A DNA stretch of 64,000 bases from Bog-473 sp964457065 (GTDB taxonomy: Bacteria > Actinomycetota > Acidimicrobiia > Acidimicrobiales > RAAP-2): assembly GCA_964457065.1 (NCBI GenBank), contig CAYWDQ010000003.1:10863-74862 (forward strand), given 5' to 3'. The notes beneath the pieces were generated by a model. The model did no database searches, was not told where the DNA came from, and saw nothing but the letters and a program-made list of their open reading frames with translations. The number at the start of each line of letters is the position of its first letter. Within the stretch, counting starts at the first letter, position 1. Shown here in pieces: positions 24,905 through 35,070 of the stretch. The position numbers and the translations under genes are program-made.

Positions 24905-25525
24905 ATGACAGCACCGAGCCTGGCGCAACAAGAACGCGCGACCCTCTGCGACCTCTTCGTCGAGCGTGGCCCCGACGCGCCCACCTTGTGCGAGGGGTGG
25001 CGCACCGTCGACTTGGCGGCGCACCTCGTTGTGCGCGAACGGAGACCCGACAGCGGGCCGGGACTGGTCTGGCCCCCGCTGGCCGGTCACACGGACAAGG
25101 TGCGGCGAGCGGTGCGGGACCGCACGCCGTGGGAGGAGCTGGTCGAGACGGTCCGGCGCGGGCCGCCGTTGCTCCTTCGTCCCTTCGATGGGCCGATGAA
25201 CACGGTCGAGTTCTTCATCCACGTGGAGGACGTGCGTCGTGCGCAAGACGGCTGGGAACCCCGCCCGATCTCCGCCGAGTTGGCCGATGCCCTCTGGGCC
25301 CGCGTCGGGCCGGGTGGCATGGCGAAGAAGGTGCCGGCCACGGTCGTGATCACCTCGCCCGGGCGGGCCGACAAGGAGCGTGGCACGGGGCCGCGCCTCA
25401 CCCTGGCCGGCGACCCGGGCGAGCTCGTCATGTTCGGCGCCGGCCGGCAAGGGGCGGCCAGGGTCGAGATCAGTGGTGACGCAGCGCTCGCCGAGCAGCT
25501 GCGCGCCGCATCGCTGGGTGTCTGA
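24905..25525 (+). CDS. TIGR03085-type DinB/MDMPI-like protein
   Basis: A 206-residue actinobacterial protein of the mycothiol-dependent maleylpyruvate isomerase-like superfamily. The N-terminal four-helix bundle has TLCEGWRTVDLAAHLVVRERRPD with H40. A second metal-ligand region EFFIHVEDVRRAQ gives H106 plus E108/D109, the three-histidine-type metal site of DinB-like proteins in reduced form. A C-terminal sterol-carrier-like strand region follows. TAGAAT (24893-24898) is 6 bases before ATG with no Shine-Dalgarno sequence, indicating a leaderless transcript. Role unknown in the family. Confidence 0.85.
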   Translation: MTAPSLAQQERATLCDLFVERGPDAPTLCEGWRTVDLAAHLVVRERRPDSGPGLVWPPLAGHTDKVRRAVRDRTPWEELVETVRRGPPLLLRPFDGPMNTVEFFIHVEDVRRAQDGWEPRPISAELADALWARVGPGGMAKKVPATVVITSPGRADKERGTGPRLTLAGDPGELVMFGAGRQGAARVEISGDAALAEQLRAASLGV

Positions 25526-25664
25526 CCCCCATCCACCTGGCAGCGACACCCATCGCACTGGTGAGCCCGATCGCCAGCGGCGCGCCGTTCGGCGCCATCG
25601 CGGTCTTCTGCATCATCGAGAGCTCCCTCGTCGGCCGGTCGGCAGCCTGAGGTAGGTTCGCACC

Positions 25665-26102
25665 ATGGTCGGACGTCAAGTGGATGGGACCGACGATGAC
25701 GAGGGCGAGGATGTCGCCGTCGATGCCGCCTTGGAGCAGGGCCTCGACGCGGTGGAGGAGTCGGTTGGGGCGTATCTCGCGGACCCTTCGGCCGGGCTGC
25801 GCCACGACCTGCTGGCCGCGCTCCAGCGACTCGATCAGCAGATCGACGAGAGCGACGCCTACGAGAGCAGCATCATCGGCTCGGGGGCGTTCGGCGCTCC
25901 GGGCAAAGGCTTGGTGATCGGGGAGACCGCCGGCGCCTCGGCGGCCGAGGAGGTCCCCGAATCGGTCTGGCGGGCCCAGACGGCCCTGATCAAGGCGGCC
26001 AAACGGGAGGTCGCGGCAGCGACCCCCGACACCTTGGCGGACCTGCGCGCCGCCGCGGACGCCCTCTCGGCCGCCCGGGGCGAGGAACCACCCACACCGT
26101 GA
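25665..26102 (+). CDS. Hypothetical acidic helical protein
   Basis: A 145-residue protein without cysteine or membrane helices. It begins MVGRQVDGTDDDEGEDVAV, then two long amphipathic helices (GLDAVEESVGAYLADPSAGLR and LLAALQRLDQQIDESDAYES), a Gly-rich linker, and an Ala-rich C-terminal helix. Strong GC bias at third positions supports coding. TAGGTT (25653-25658) sits 6 bases before the ATG, again suggesting a leaderless message. No family recognised. Confidence 0.6.
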   Translation: MVGRQVDGTDDDEGEDVAVDAALEQGLDAVEESVGAYLADPSAGLRHDLLAALQRLDQQIDESDAYESSIIGSGAFGAPGKGLVIGETAGASAAEEVPESVWRAQTALIKAAKREVAAATPDTLADLRAAADALSAARGEEPPTP

Positions 26103-26153
26103 CGGTGGGAGGGAACGGAGGGCCACCGGTCGCGTAGCCCGCCGCGTGCCGGG

Positions 26154-26597
26154 TCAATCGTCTTTTGCCATCGATTCGAGCATCGCCGCCATCTGCCGGT
26201 GGACGAGGTTGACGGCCTGCAACGGCCGGATCATGACCCGGAACTCGATGATGCGTCCCTCGTCGTTGCAGCGGATGATATCCACGCCGTTGACGTACTT
26301 GCCCTCCATGGTGGTCTCGAACTCCAAGACGGCCGTGTCGTCGCCGAGCACGGTCTTGGTGTACGTGAAGCGCCCCCCGGACCCGGTGTGCTCCGAACCC
26401 GGGCTCACCGCCGACGCGTCGCCCCCGAAGGTCTGACCGGCCGCCTGCAGGTAGAGGCTCGTGATCTGCTTGCCACGTTGCGGCGTGAACACGATCGGCG
26501 AGTAGAAGACGACGTCGTCGTCGAGGAGGTCGTCGAGCCCGCCCGGCAATTCGCCGCGCAGGTAGGAGTGCCACTGTGCGACGACCCGCTCCATCAT
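26154..26597 (-). CDS. SnoaL/NTF2-like fold protein
   Basis: A 147-residue protein with the cone-shaped NTF2-like pattern: an N-terminal helix MMERVVAQWHSYLRGELPGGLDDLLDDDVVFYSPIVF, a central strand set with VLEFETTMEGKYVNGVDIIRCNDEGRIIEFRVMIRP, and a C-terminal helix. Such folds act as small hydrolases/isomerases or binding proteins. GGAGGGAGC precedes ATG 26597. It is transcribed in the same direction as the glycosyltransferase pair upstream, with an 80-base gap. Confidence 0.8.
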   Translation of the reverse strand: MMERVVAQWHSYLRGELPGGLDDLLDDDVVFYSPIVFTPQRGKQITSLYLQAAGQTFGGDASAVSPGSEHTGSGGRFTYTKTVLGDDTAVLEFETTMEGKYVNGVDIIRCNDEGRIIEFRVMIRPLQAVNLVHRQMAAMLESMAKDD

Positions 26598-26675
26598 CGG
26601 TGCTCCCTCCGTGGTGAGCCGGGCCGGCAGCGCCGCCGACCGTGCGACATCGTAGGTCGGCGCGGTGGGGCGGCG

Positions 26676-28022
26676 TCAGCCGGCGGCGGGGACACGGGCC
26701 GCGTCACGCGCCGCGCACAGCTCGGCCAGCGCCGCGCTGATCGCACCCAGGGGGTCCGTGTCGGCGATCTCGGCCTGCAGCACCCGCGCCCGCTCCCGGT
26801 ACGACGGACGGGCCAGGACGCGGCGCACGGCTCGGGCCACCATCGCCACCGACGGGCGGCCGGTGTGCAGGTCGACGCCGGTGCCCGACCAGTGCACGCG
26901 CGCAGCCACCTCGGGTTTGTCCTCGCTGTCGCCCGCCACCACCAGCGGCACCCCGTGGGCCAGCCCCTGCTGCACGCCGCCGTACCCGCCGTTGGTCACC
27001 ATGACGTCGACGTGGGGGAGCAGGACGTCGTGGGGGATGAAGCGCTCCAGGCGCACGTTGGGCGGCAGGCCGCGCCGCAGCGGCCCCGGGTCCGGCCCGC
27101 CGGTCGTGGCCACGACGAGCACGTCGTCGCCGGCCAGCGCCCGGGCGCTCTGGAAGAGGAGGCGACCCAGGTCCGCGTTGTCCAGCGTGCCCTGCGTGAC
27201 GTGCACGACCGGTCGCCCGCCCCCGAGCTCAGCCCACCACCACGGTGGCTCGAAGGACGAGGAGGGGGGCGCGAGGATCGGCCCGACGAAGCTGACCGAG
27301 CGTGCCAGGTCCGAGCGGGGGTACTCGAAGCCGGCCACCGTCGCCTGCAGGTAGGCGTCCACCACCTTGGGCTGCAGGTCGACGAGATAGCCGCGGAAGC
27401 GCGGCGCGCCGGTCTCGGCCAGGCGCCGGCGGGCGAAGCACTGAATGCCGGCCAGCACGAGGTGCTCGGTGGCCCAGTTCATGGCCACGTTGCGCACCCG
27501 GCGCAGGGGGCCGCTGCCGGGCTGGAACGCGGCGCCGAACGGTGCCGTGTCGCGGCTGTTGGAGGCGTAGGGCATCACGCCGATGCAGGCCAGCGCCGGC
27601 CGCGCCGCGCGGGGCCCCAGGGCGAGGGGGAGCGCGCCGAGGAACATCGTGTCGACGACGATGCAGTCGGCGGGGAAGCCGTCGAGGATGGCGCGCAGGT
27701 CGCGGTGCTGGCCGGGGATCGGCCCCACGAAGATGCGCCGCAGGTCGTCCTTGACGCCGCGGACACCGCGCTTGGACGACGACTCCCGCTCCGGGTTGGC
27801 CACCATCAGGTCGTGCGCGTCGTACTCCTCGGCGAAGGGGACGAACGCGGCGCCGGTCGCCTCCACCTTGTCCCGGTAGTGCGCCGTGGTGAAGAACACG
27901 ACCTCGTGGCCGTCGTCGACCAACCGCCGCGCCAGCGCCAGCAACGGCGCCGTGTGGCCCTGGGCCGGGGTCGTGCACAGCACGAAGAGGCGAGCGCCCC
28001 CCGTCGCGGCGCCGCCGGTCAC
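26676..28022 (-). CDS. UDP-glycosyltransferase-like (GT1) enzyme
   Basis: A 448-residue macrolide-glycosyltransferase-like enzyme. The N-terminal domain opens LFVLCTTPAQGHTAPLLALARRL. The C-terminal nucleotide-sugar domain contains VHVTQGTLDN and the GT1 signature VTNGGYGGVQQGLAHGVPLV followed by GDSEDKPEVAARV. The residue where HxGxG is often found is asparagine-glycine-glycine. GTG 28022 overlaps the stop of the alpha-glucosidase gene (GTGA), so the two are coupled. Donor and acceptor cannot be deduced. Confidence 0.88.
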   Translation of the reverse strand: MTGGAATGGARLFVLCTTPAQGHTAPLLALARRLVDDGHEVVFFTTAHYRDKVEATGAAFVPFAEEYDAHDLMVANPERESSSKRGVRGVKDDLRRIFVGPIPGQHRDLRAILDGFPADCIVVDTMFLGALPLALGPRAARPALACIGVMPYASNSRDTAPFGAAFQPGSGPLRRVRNVAMNWATEHLVLAGIQCFARRRLAETGAPRFRGYLVDLQPKVVDAYLQATVAGFEYPRSDLARSVSFVGPILAPPSSSFEPPWWWAELGGGRPVVHVTQGTLDNADLGRLLFQSARALAGDDVLVVATTGGPDPGPLRRGLPPNVRLERFIPHDVLLPHVDVMVTNGGYGGVQQGLAHGVPLVVAGDSEDKPEVAARVHWSGTGVDLHTGRPSVAMVARAVRRVLARPSYRERARVLQAEIADTDPLGAISAALAELCAARDAARVPAAG

Positions 28023-29620
28023 GTCACCACGACGGCACCGCTCCACGCCGGCAGGGTGAGTGCCCCCTCCGGGCTCGACCCCTCGAGCCCGGGTGCGGTG
28101 GCCACCGTGACCGTGCCGGGCACGCCGTCGAAGGTCGCCGGTGCGTCCGACATGTTGAGCAGCACCGTGGTGCCCTCGCCCCGGGCGAAGGCCCAGGTGC
28201 CCGGGAGGGAGTCGAGCGACCGGTAGGGCCCGACGGCCAGGTCGTCGCTCGCCCGGCGCGCCGCGATCGCCCGACGCGTCAGCTCGAGCACCGAGCCGGG
28301 GTCGCCCTCCTGGTCGGTCACGTTGCACGCGGCGGGGTCGGCCATGGGCAGCCAGGGGCGCGTGCCCGGTGCGGTGAACCCCCCGCCCGCGGCGCTCGAC
28401 CACGGCATCGGCGTCCGTTCCGCGTCACGACCCTTGTAGTAGGGCCAGAAGCGTGTCCCGACCGCGTCGAGCACGTCGGCGCGCTCGATCGGGCCGTCGG
28501 TGAGCCCGATCTCGTCGCCCTGGTACAGGAAGGGCGTCCCCCGCAGCGTGAGAAGGATCAGCAGCGCCACCTTCGCCTTGGCCACCTCCCCGCCGGCCCA
28601 GCGGGTCGCCAGCCGCGACACGTCGTGGTTGGACGCGGTCCAGATCGGCCACGCCTCGGCGGGGAGGAGCGCCTCGGTGTCCTCGACGACGCTGCGCAGG
28701 GCCTCCGCCTCGAAGGGCGCGTTGATGAACACGAAGTTGAACCCCCCGTGCAACTCGTCGCTCCCGCTGCCGTAGAACTCCACCAGCGTGGGGAGCTTCT
28801 CCACGTTGGTCTCGCCGATCAGCAGCCGCTCGGGCTCGTAGGTGTCCGCGATGGTGCGCCAGCGGCGCAGGATGTCGTGCGCCTCCGGTCGGTCCGTGTT
28901 GTAGACCGCCCGCACCCCCATGAACTGCTGGTCCAGCGGGTCGTCCTCGGTGGCGGGCGGGTTGTCACGCAGCTCCTTGTCCTTGATCATCATGTTGCAC
29001 ACGTCAATGCGGAAGCCCGCCACGCCACGGTCCCACCAGAAGCGGACGATGTCGTCGAATTCGCGGCGAACGTCCTCGTTCCACCAGTCGAGATCGGGCT
29101 GGGCCGCCTCGAAGTTGTGCAGGTAGTACTGGCCGCTGGTCTCGTCGAGGTGCCACGCCGGCCCGCCGAAGATGCTCACCCAGTTGTTGGGCGGGCCGCC
29201 GTCGGGCTTGGGGTCGGCCCAGACGTAGTAGCCGCGGTGCGCGGAGTCCCGGCCGCTCAGCGCGTCGACGAACCACGGGTGCTGGTCGCTGGTGTGATTG
29301 GGCACCAGGTCCATGAGGATGCGGATGCCCCGGCGGCCCGCCTCGCGGACCAGCGCATCGAGGTCGTCGAGCGTCCCGTAGGCGGGGTCGATGTCGCGGT
29401 AGTCCGAGACGTCGTAGCCCCAGTCGCGGTTGGGTGAGCGGGTGACCGGCGACAGCCACACACCGCTGATGCCGAGACCGGCGAGGTGGTCGAGCTTGGA
29501 GATGATGCCGGGCAGGTCGCCCACACCGTCCCCGTCGGAGTCCGCATACGAGCGCGGATAGATCTGGTAGAAGACGCCGCCGTGCCACCAGCGGTCCGGA
29601 TCGCGGTCTCCTGGCGTCAT
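28019..29620 (-). CDS. GH13 alpha-glucosidase
   Basis: A 533-residue glycoside hydrolase of the oligo-1,6-glucosidase/alpha-glucosidase group. The barrel begins WWHGGVFYQIYPRSYADSDG. The four GH13 motifs are seen: DLVPNHTS, GFRIDVCN with nucleophile D206, LIGETN with acid/base E270, and SNHDVSR with D333. No signal peptide, so it acts in the cytoplasm, probably on maltose, isomaltose or trehalose-type sugars. It is upstream of and overlaps the glycosyltransferase. Confidence 0.92.
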   Translation of the reverse strand: MTPGDRDPDRWWHGGVFYQIYPRSYADSDGDGVGDLPGIISKLDHLAGLGISGVWLSPVTRSPNRDWGYDVSDYRDIDPAYGTLDDLDALVREAGRRGIRILMDLVPNHTSDQHPWFVDALSGRDSAHRGYYVWADPKPDGGPPNNWVSIFGGPAWHLDETSGQYYLHNFEAAQPDLDWWNEDVRREFDDIVRFWWDRGVAGFRIDVCNMMIKDKELRDNPPATEDDPLDQQFMGVRAVYNTDRPEAHDILRRWRTIADTYEPERLLIGETNVEKLPTLVEFYGSGSDELHGGFNFVFINAPFEAEALRSVVEDTEALLPAEAWPIWTASNHDVSRLATRWAGGEVAKAKVALLILLTLRGTPFLYQGDEIGLTDGPIERADVLDAVGTRFWPYYKGRDAERTPMPWSSAAGGGFTAPGTRPWLPMADPAACNVTDQEGDPGSVLELTRRAIAARRASDDLAVGPYRSLDSLPGTWAFARGEGTTVLLNMSDAPATFDGVPGTVTVATAPGLEGSSPEGALTLPAWSGAVVVT

Positions 29621-29693
29621 CCACTCGTCCCTTCGCGTACGGTCGGTCCCGGGAGCGTATCGACCCGCCCGACGGCGCGGGCCGGTGGCCGGC

Positions 29694-30422
29694 TCAGAGG
29701 CGCCCGAGGGCCACCGACATGAGGTGCTGCTCCTCGGCGATGGAGAACGAGACGCCGACGGCGGTGAACATCACCTGCTGGCCGAGGCGCCCCTTGACGG
29801 CGAGGAGCTGGGTGGCGGTGAAGTTCAGCGTCACCCCGTGCGTGACGACCGGGACGCTCATCGAGTAGCCGGTGACGCCCGGGCCGAAGGCGGTCGGGTC
29901 GATGGGCGAGACGAGCGGTGTGCCGATGCTGACGCCCTTGGGCGACTTGCCGAAGAGCTTTGCCTTCAGCGGGCCCGACGCGAGGGAGGTCATGCATCCC
30001 GGCATCTTCGCGTTGGCACCGACGGCGAGCTCGGCCGCCGCGTTCTTGGCCGAGGGGAAGAGCGTCACGTTGTCGTTGACGATCAGGGTGGCCACGCTGT
30101 TCTGGAACTGGGGGCTGTTCACCGACGGCGGGTTCTCGGTTATGAGCGACGTCGCCACCCCGATGCAGCGGGCCAGTTGCGCGTCGCCCACGGTGTTGTT
30201 GCCGTGGTTCGTGTTCTTGGCGGTCACCCACCCGGCCGGCAGGTCGGAGAGGACCAGCAGCGCCTTGCGGGCCTGCGCCAGGGAGGCCGAGCCGGAGCCG
30301 GAGCTCGCGCCCGCCGGCGCCGCCACCGCTCCCAGCACGGCGCCGGCGACCAGCCCGGCTGCCACGAGCCCCGCAGCCAGGCGGGCCAGAGCGGGTCGTG
30401 CCGTCCCGCCGGAGTTCCTCAC
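29694..30422 (-). CDS. Secreted protein of unknown function
   Basis: A 242-residue exported protein. GTG 30422 has a GAGGGGGA box 7 bases upstream and starts a signal peptide (LARLAAGLVAAGLVAGAVLGAVAAPAGA). The mature part is a single domain of about 200 residues: ARKALLVLSDLPAGWVTAKNT near its start, two cysteines (ARCIGVA and MPGCMTS) that may form a disulfide, and a C-terminal VMFTAVGVSFSIAEEQHLMS strand-helix. It resembles the sensor/PknH-like extracytoplasmic folds only loosely. It is divergent from groES. Confidence 0.75.
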   Translation of the reverse strand: MRNSGGTARPALARLAAGLVAAGLVAGAVLGAVAAPAGASSGSGSASLAQARKALLVLSDLPAGWVTAKNTNHGNNTVGDAQLARCIGVATSLITENPPSVNSPQFQNSVATLIVNDNVTLFPSAKNAAAELAVGANAKMPGCMTSLASGPLKAKLFGKSPKGVSIGTPLVSPIDPTAFGPGVTGYSMSVPVVTHGVTLNFTATQLLAVKGRLGQQVMFTAVGVSFSIAEEQHLMSVALGRL

Positions 30423-30726
30423 GATGCATCCCCCTCTCGGCTCCACCGGCTCCACCGGCGTCTGCGCCCGGACGCGCCGGCACACGCTATGCGCGCGCCG
30501 CCGCGCCCTCGGAGCGCCCCAGTGCCGGGCCAGCCACGTCCGGGTGGGCGCCGCGGCCGGGCGCGCCGCCAGTGGTCCGTGCCTGCGTCGGCCGTCCGGC
30601 CTGCCCGGGTCATTGCTGCCCCTCCTGCCTCCATGGGCGCTGCCGGCTGCCGGGATCGGGACCCGGGCCGGCATCGCCCTCCCGGAAGGGGAACGTGGGG
30701 GAGCGCCCCGCCCCACGGGGGCCCCC
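30423..30726. other. Spacer between a secreted-protein gene and groES
   Basis: A GC-rich stretch of about 300 bases holding a short direct repeat of ggctccacc near 30439. It carries the start region of the minus-strand gene and leads into the groES promoter. I see no gene. Confidence 0.5.
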
Positions 30727-30755
30727 TTGCCAGCCCGGGACCGGCCCGCTATCGT
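30727..30755 (+). promoter_or_regulatory. groESL promoter
   Basis: TTGCCA (30727-30732), a 17-base spacer and TATCGT (30750-30755). The last base of the -10 is the first base of the CIRCE element, so repressor binding would block the start site directly. Confidence 0.7.
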
Positions 30756-30781
30756 TGGCACTCACAACCCGAGAGTGCTAA
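30755..30781 (+). promoter_or_regulatory. CIRCE operator (HrcA binding site)
   Basis: TTGGCACTC, 9 bases, GAGTGCTAA. Compared with the consensus TTAGCACTC-N9-GAGTGCTAA there is one mismatch in the left arm. CIRCE is bound by HrcA, which itself needs GroEL to stay active, giving feedback control of chaperonin level. It lies 25 bases upstream of the groES start. Confidence 0.95.
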
Positions 30782-30806
30782 TCAGTGCCAAGGAGGCCCG
30801 TTCAAC

Positions 30807-31100
30807 ATGCCGAAGCTGCACCCCCTCGATGACCGGATCGTCGTCCGCCCCGGCGAGTCCGAGGAGACGACCGCATCCGGCCTGGTCATCCCCGACACGG
30901 CCAAGGAGAAGCCCCAGCAGGGAGAGGTTCTCGCCGTCGGCCCGGGCCGCCGCTCCGAGGACACCGGCGAGCTGATCCCCCTGGACGTCAAGGTCGGCGA
31001 CACGGTCGTCTACTCCAAGTACGGCGGCACCGAGTACATCCTCGACGGTGAGGACGTCCTGATCCTCTCCGCCCGCGACATCCTGGCCAAGCTGGCCTGA
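30807..31100 (+). CDS. groES: Co-chaperonin GroES
   Basis: A 97-residue subunit of the heptameric lid for GroEL. It starts MPKLHPLDDRIVVRPGESEETTASGLVIPDTAKEKPQQG, with the mobile loop at about residues 17-35, and ends SARDILAKLA. An AAGGAGG box at 30790-30796 precedes ATG 30807. It is under CIRCE control and co-transcribed with groEL, as the 114-base gap without a promoter suggests. Confidence 0.97.
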   Translation: MPKLHPLDDRIVVRPGESEETTASGLVIPDTAKEKPQQGEVLAVGPGRRSEDTGELIPLDVKVGDTVVYSKYGGTEYILDGEDVLILSARDILAKLA

Positions 31101-31129
31101 TCGACCACACCGACGTGGGTCTGCCCGCC

Positions 31130-31149
31130 GCCCCGGTGACCGCCGGGGC
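31130..31149 (+). other. Perfect hairpin in the groES-groEL spacer
   Basis: GCCCCGG (31130-31136), a 6-base loop and CCGGGGC (31143-31149). No T-run follows. It may set the groES/groEL ratio by partial termination or by protecting a processed end. Confidence 0.45.
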
Positions 31150-31214
31150 CGGCGCGGCGGCACCACCCTTTTCCACCTGACCCACCGAGAACTCGAGAGG
31201 AGTTCGACACAGTC

Positions 31215-32867
<1,653 letters not shown>

Positions 32868-32874
32868 CTCCGCG

Positions 32875-32894
32875 CCGGCGTCCGCGGGCGCCGG
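32875..32894 (+). terminator. GC hairpin after groEL
   Basis: CCGGCG (32875-32880), 8-base loop and CGCCGG (32889-32894), 8 bases past the groEL stop. No T-run, so termination strength is unclear. Confidence 0.4.
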
Positions 32895-33024
32895 GGTGAT
32901 GCTTTTGCCGACATGTCCAGCGCTACTGTCTGCGGGCGTGTCGGGCTTCGTGGCCGGGCCTTCGGGTCCGGCTGCGGCGCGTCCGGGCCCGGGTGTCTAG
33001 CGTGCCCGGGGTGATCGGGCCGGC

Positions 33025-34992
33025 GTGACGGACATCAGCAGCGACGAGATGCGAGATCAGCCGCCCCGTTCGGGCGCGGACCCGGCATCGGGTCAGCCCG
33101 CCGCCCCGCTCGCTTCTCCGCCCGGGGGCGCGCCTGGGCCACCACCCTGGAGCCGGCGGCTCCAGGTGTGGCGCTCGCCCGCCGGACAGCCGGCGTGGGC
33201 ACGCCCCGCGCTCCTCCTCGTCGCCGCGCTCTCCGGACTCGCCTACAGCTGGCAGGTCGGGTCGACCATCGAGATCTTCTACGCGGCGGCCGTGCGCAGC
33301 ATGACGGAGAGCTGGCACAACCTGCTCTTCGGCGCGTTCGACCCCTCCGGCACCATCACCGTCGACAAGTTGCCGGGCGCGCTGTGGGTCCAGGCCCTGT
33401 CGGCGCGGCTGTTCGGCTTCCACGTCTGGTCGCTGATGCTGCCCCAGGCCGCCGAGGGTGTGCTCACCGTGCTGGTGCTCTACCACACGGTGCGCCGTCT
33501 GGCCGGTCCGCCGGCGGCTCTCGTCGCATCCGTGGTCCTGGCGGCCTCCCCGGCCACCATGACGCTCGACCGGGGGAACATCCCCGACTCGCTCATGATC
33601 CTGCTGTTGGTCCTGGCCGCCGATTCGACGGTCACCGCGATCGTCCACGGCCGCTGGCGGAGCGTGGTCATGGTCGGGCTCTGGGTCGGCCTGGCCTTCC
33701 AGGCCAAGATGCTCGAGGCCTGGCTTGTCCTGCCCGCCCTGGCCCTGGCCTACCTGGTGGCGGCGCGTGGGACGACCTGGGCGCGCCTCGGCCGCCTGGT
33801 CGCCATCGGCGCGACGACCGTCGTCGTCTCGCTCTCGTACATGACGTTCGTCACCCTCACGCCGGCGTCCCAGCGGCCGTACGTGGACGGGAGCACGAGC
33901 AACTCGGTGTACCAGCAGGTTTTCGACTACAACGGCTTCTCGCGCGTCGGCCAGGCCTCGCCGAACCAGTTACTCGGCCGGACGCTCGGGACGCCCCTGT
34001 TCAGCCAGGCCGAGCCGCCGCCGGCATGGGACCGTCTGCTGACCCGGAGCTACGGCCGCGACACGGGTTGGCTCCTGCCGGCGGCCCTCATCGCTGCGGG
34101 CGGCATCCTCGTGGCGCGGCGCAGGGAGCCGCGCACGGACCTCGCACGCGCCGGCGCGCTGTTGTGGGGGACGTGGCTCGTCGTCCTGGCCGTGCTGTTC
34201 TCCGTCAGCACCACCATGAACTCGTACTACGCGGGCGCGCTGTCGCCCGCGGTGGCCGGCCTTCTCGGGATCGGGTCCGCGCTGGCGTGGCAGCGCCGCC
34301 GGGAGGCGTGGGTGGCGGTGGTGACGGCGGCCACCGTCCTGGTCACCGTCGGTTACGCCGCCTGGATACTGCCGACGAGGGGCACGGGCCTCCCCGCCGG
34401 GCTCGCGGCCGCCGCCATCGTGCTCGGGCTGGCAGCGGTGCTGGCACTCGCCCTGAGCGCGCTCCGCCACAGGACACGGGCGGGACCGGCACCAGAGGCG
34501 GTGATCGCGGCGATCCTGACGGGCGCCGCACTGCTCCTCGTCCCGGCAATCGCGAGCGCCTCGGTCGTCGCGGAGGGGCTCGGCCCCTTCGACACGCCGT
34601 TCCAGTCGGCCGGCGTGACCAGGTTCGTCCACACCGTGTTCGCCCCGCAGCCCTCGCCGCCCGCCCTGGCCGCCATCGAGGCCGCCCGCCGCGGCGCACC
34701 CTTCCTCATGGCGGCCCAGACGTCGGCCGTCGCCGCGCCGTACATCTACGCCACCGGCGAGGAGGTCCTCCCCCTCGGCGGCTACACCGGCACCATTCCG
34801 GCGCCGTCCACCGCCGCCACACGGGCGATGATCGCCGCCGGCGACTTCCATCTGGCCCTCGTCGCGTCGCCGGGCGCCACCCAGAGCACCCACTACATCG
34901 CCCGGCATTGCCTCCACCTTCCGCCGTCGGGGAACAAGGCGTCGGTGGCGCCGCGGCTCAGGATCTACTTCTGTGCGCGGTCATCTGGCTGA
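33025..34992 (+). CDS. GT39-like (PMT-type) membrane glycosyltransferase
   Basis: A 655-residue GT-C fold enzyme. A proline-rich cytoplasmic tail (1-50) leads to about ten membrane helices from residue 60 on. The first extracytoplasmic loop holds IEIFYAAAVRSM, then TVDKLPGALWVQALSARLFGFHVW, typical of actinobacterial family-39 proteins that use polyprenyl-phosphate sugars. DRGNIPDS carries an acidic residue facing the donor. The last 150 residues form an extracytoplasmic domain. Acceptor is unknown (envelope lipid, polymer or protein). Starts with GTG. Confidence 0.85.
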   Translation: MTDISSDEMRDQPPRSGADPASGQPAAPLASPPGGAPGPPPWSRRLQVWRSPAGQPAWARPALLLVAALSGLAYSWQVGSTIEIFYAAAVRSMTESWHNLLFGAFDPSGTITVDKLPGALWVQALSARLFGFHVWSLMLPQAAEGVLTVLVLYHTVRRLAGPPAALVASVVLAASPATMTLDRGNIPDSLMILLLVLAADSTVTAIVHGRWRSVVMVGLWVGLAFQAKMLEAWLVLPALALAYLVAARGTTWARLGRLVAIGATTVVVSLSYMTFVTLTPASQRPYVDGSTSNSVYQQVFDYNGFSRVGQASPNQLLGRTLGTPLFSQAEPPPAWDRLLTRSYGRDTGWLLPAALIAAGGILVARRREPRTDLARAGALLWGTWLVVLAVLFSVSTTMNSYYAGALSPAVAGLLGIGSALAWQRRREAWVAVVTAATVLVTVGYAAWILPTRGTGLPAGLAAAAIVLGLAAVLALALSALRHRTRAGPAPEAVIAAILTGAALLLVPAIASASVVAEGLGPFDTPFQSAGVTRFVHTVFAPQPSPPALAAIEAARRGAPFLMAAQTSAVAAPYIYATGEEVLPLGGYTGTIPAPSTAATRAMIAAGDFHLALVASPGATQSTHYIARHCLHLPPSGNKASVAPRLRIYFCARSSG

Positions 34993-35070
34993 GGGTTCGT
35001 CCATCCCTTCGACACGATCGATACCCGACTCCTTCACGTAGATGACCTCCGACAAGGCTCCGAGCCGCTG

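Noticed and set aside
30423..30761. N-terminal extension of the secreted protein
   Set aside because: It would run through the groES promoter and the CIRCE region and put a Pro/Arg-rich stretch before the signal peptide; GTG 30422 has a ribosome binding site.
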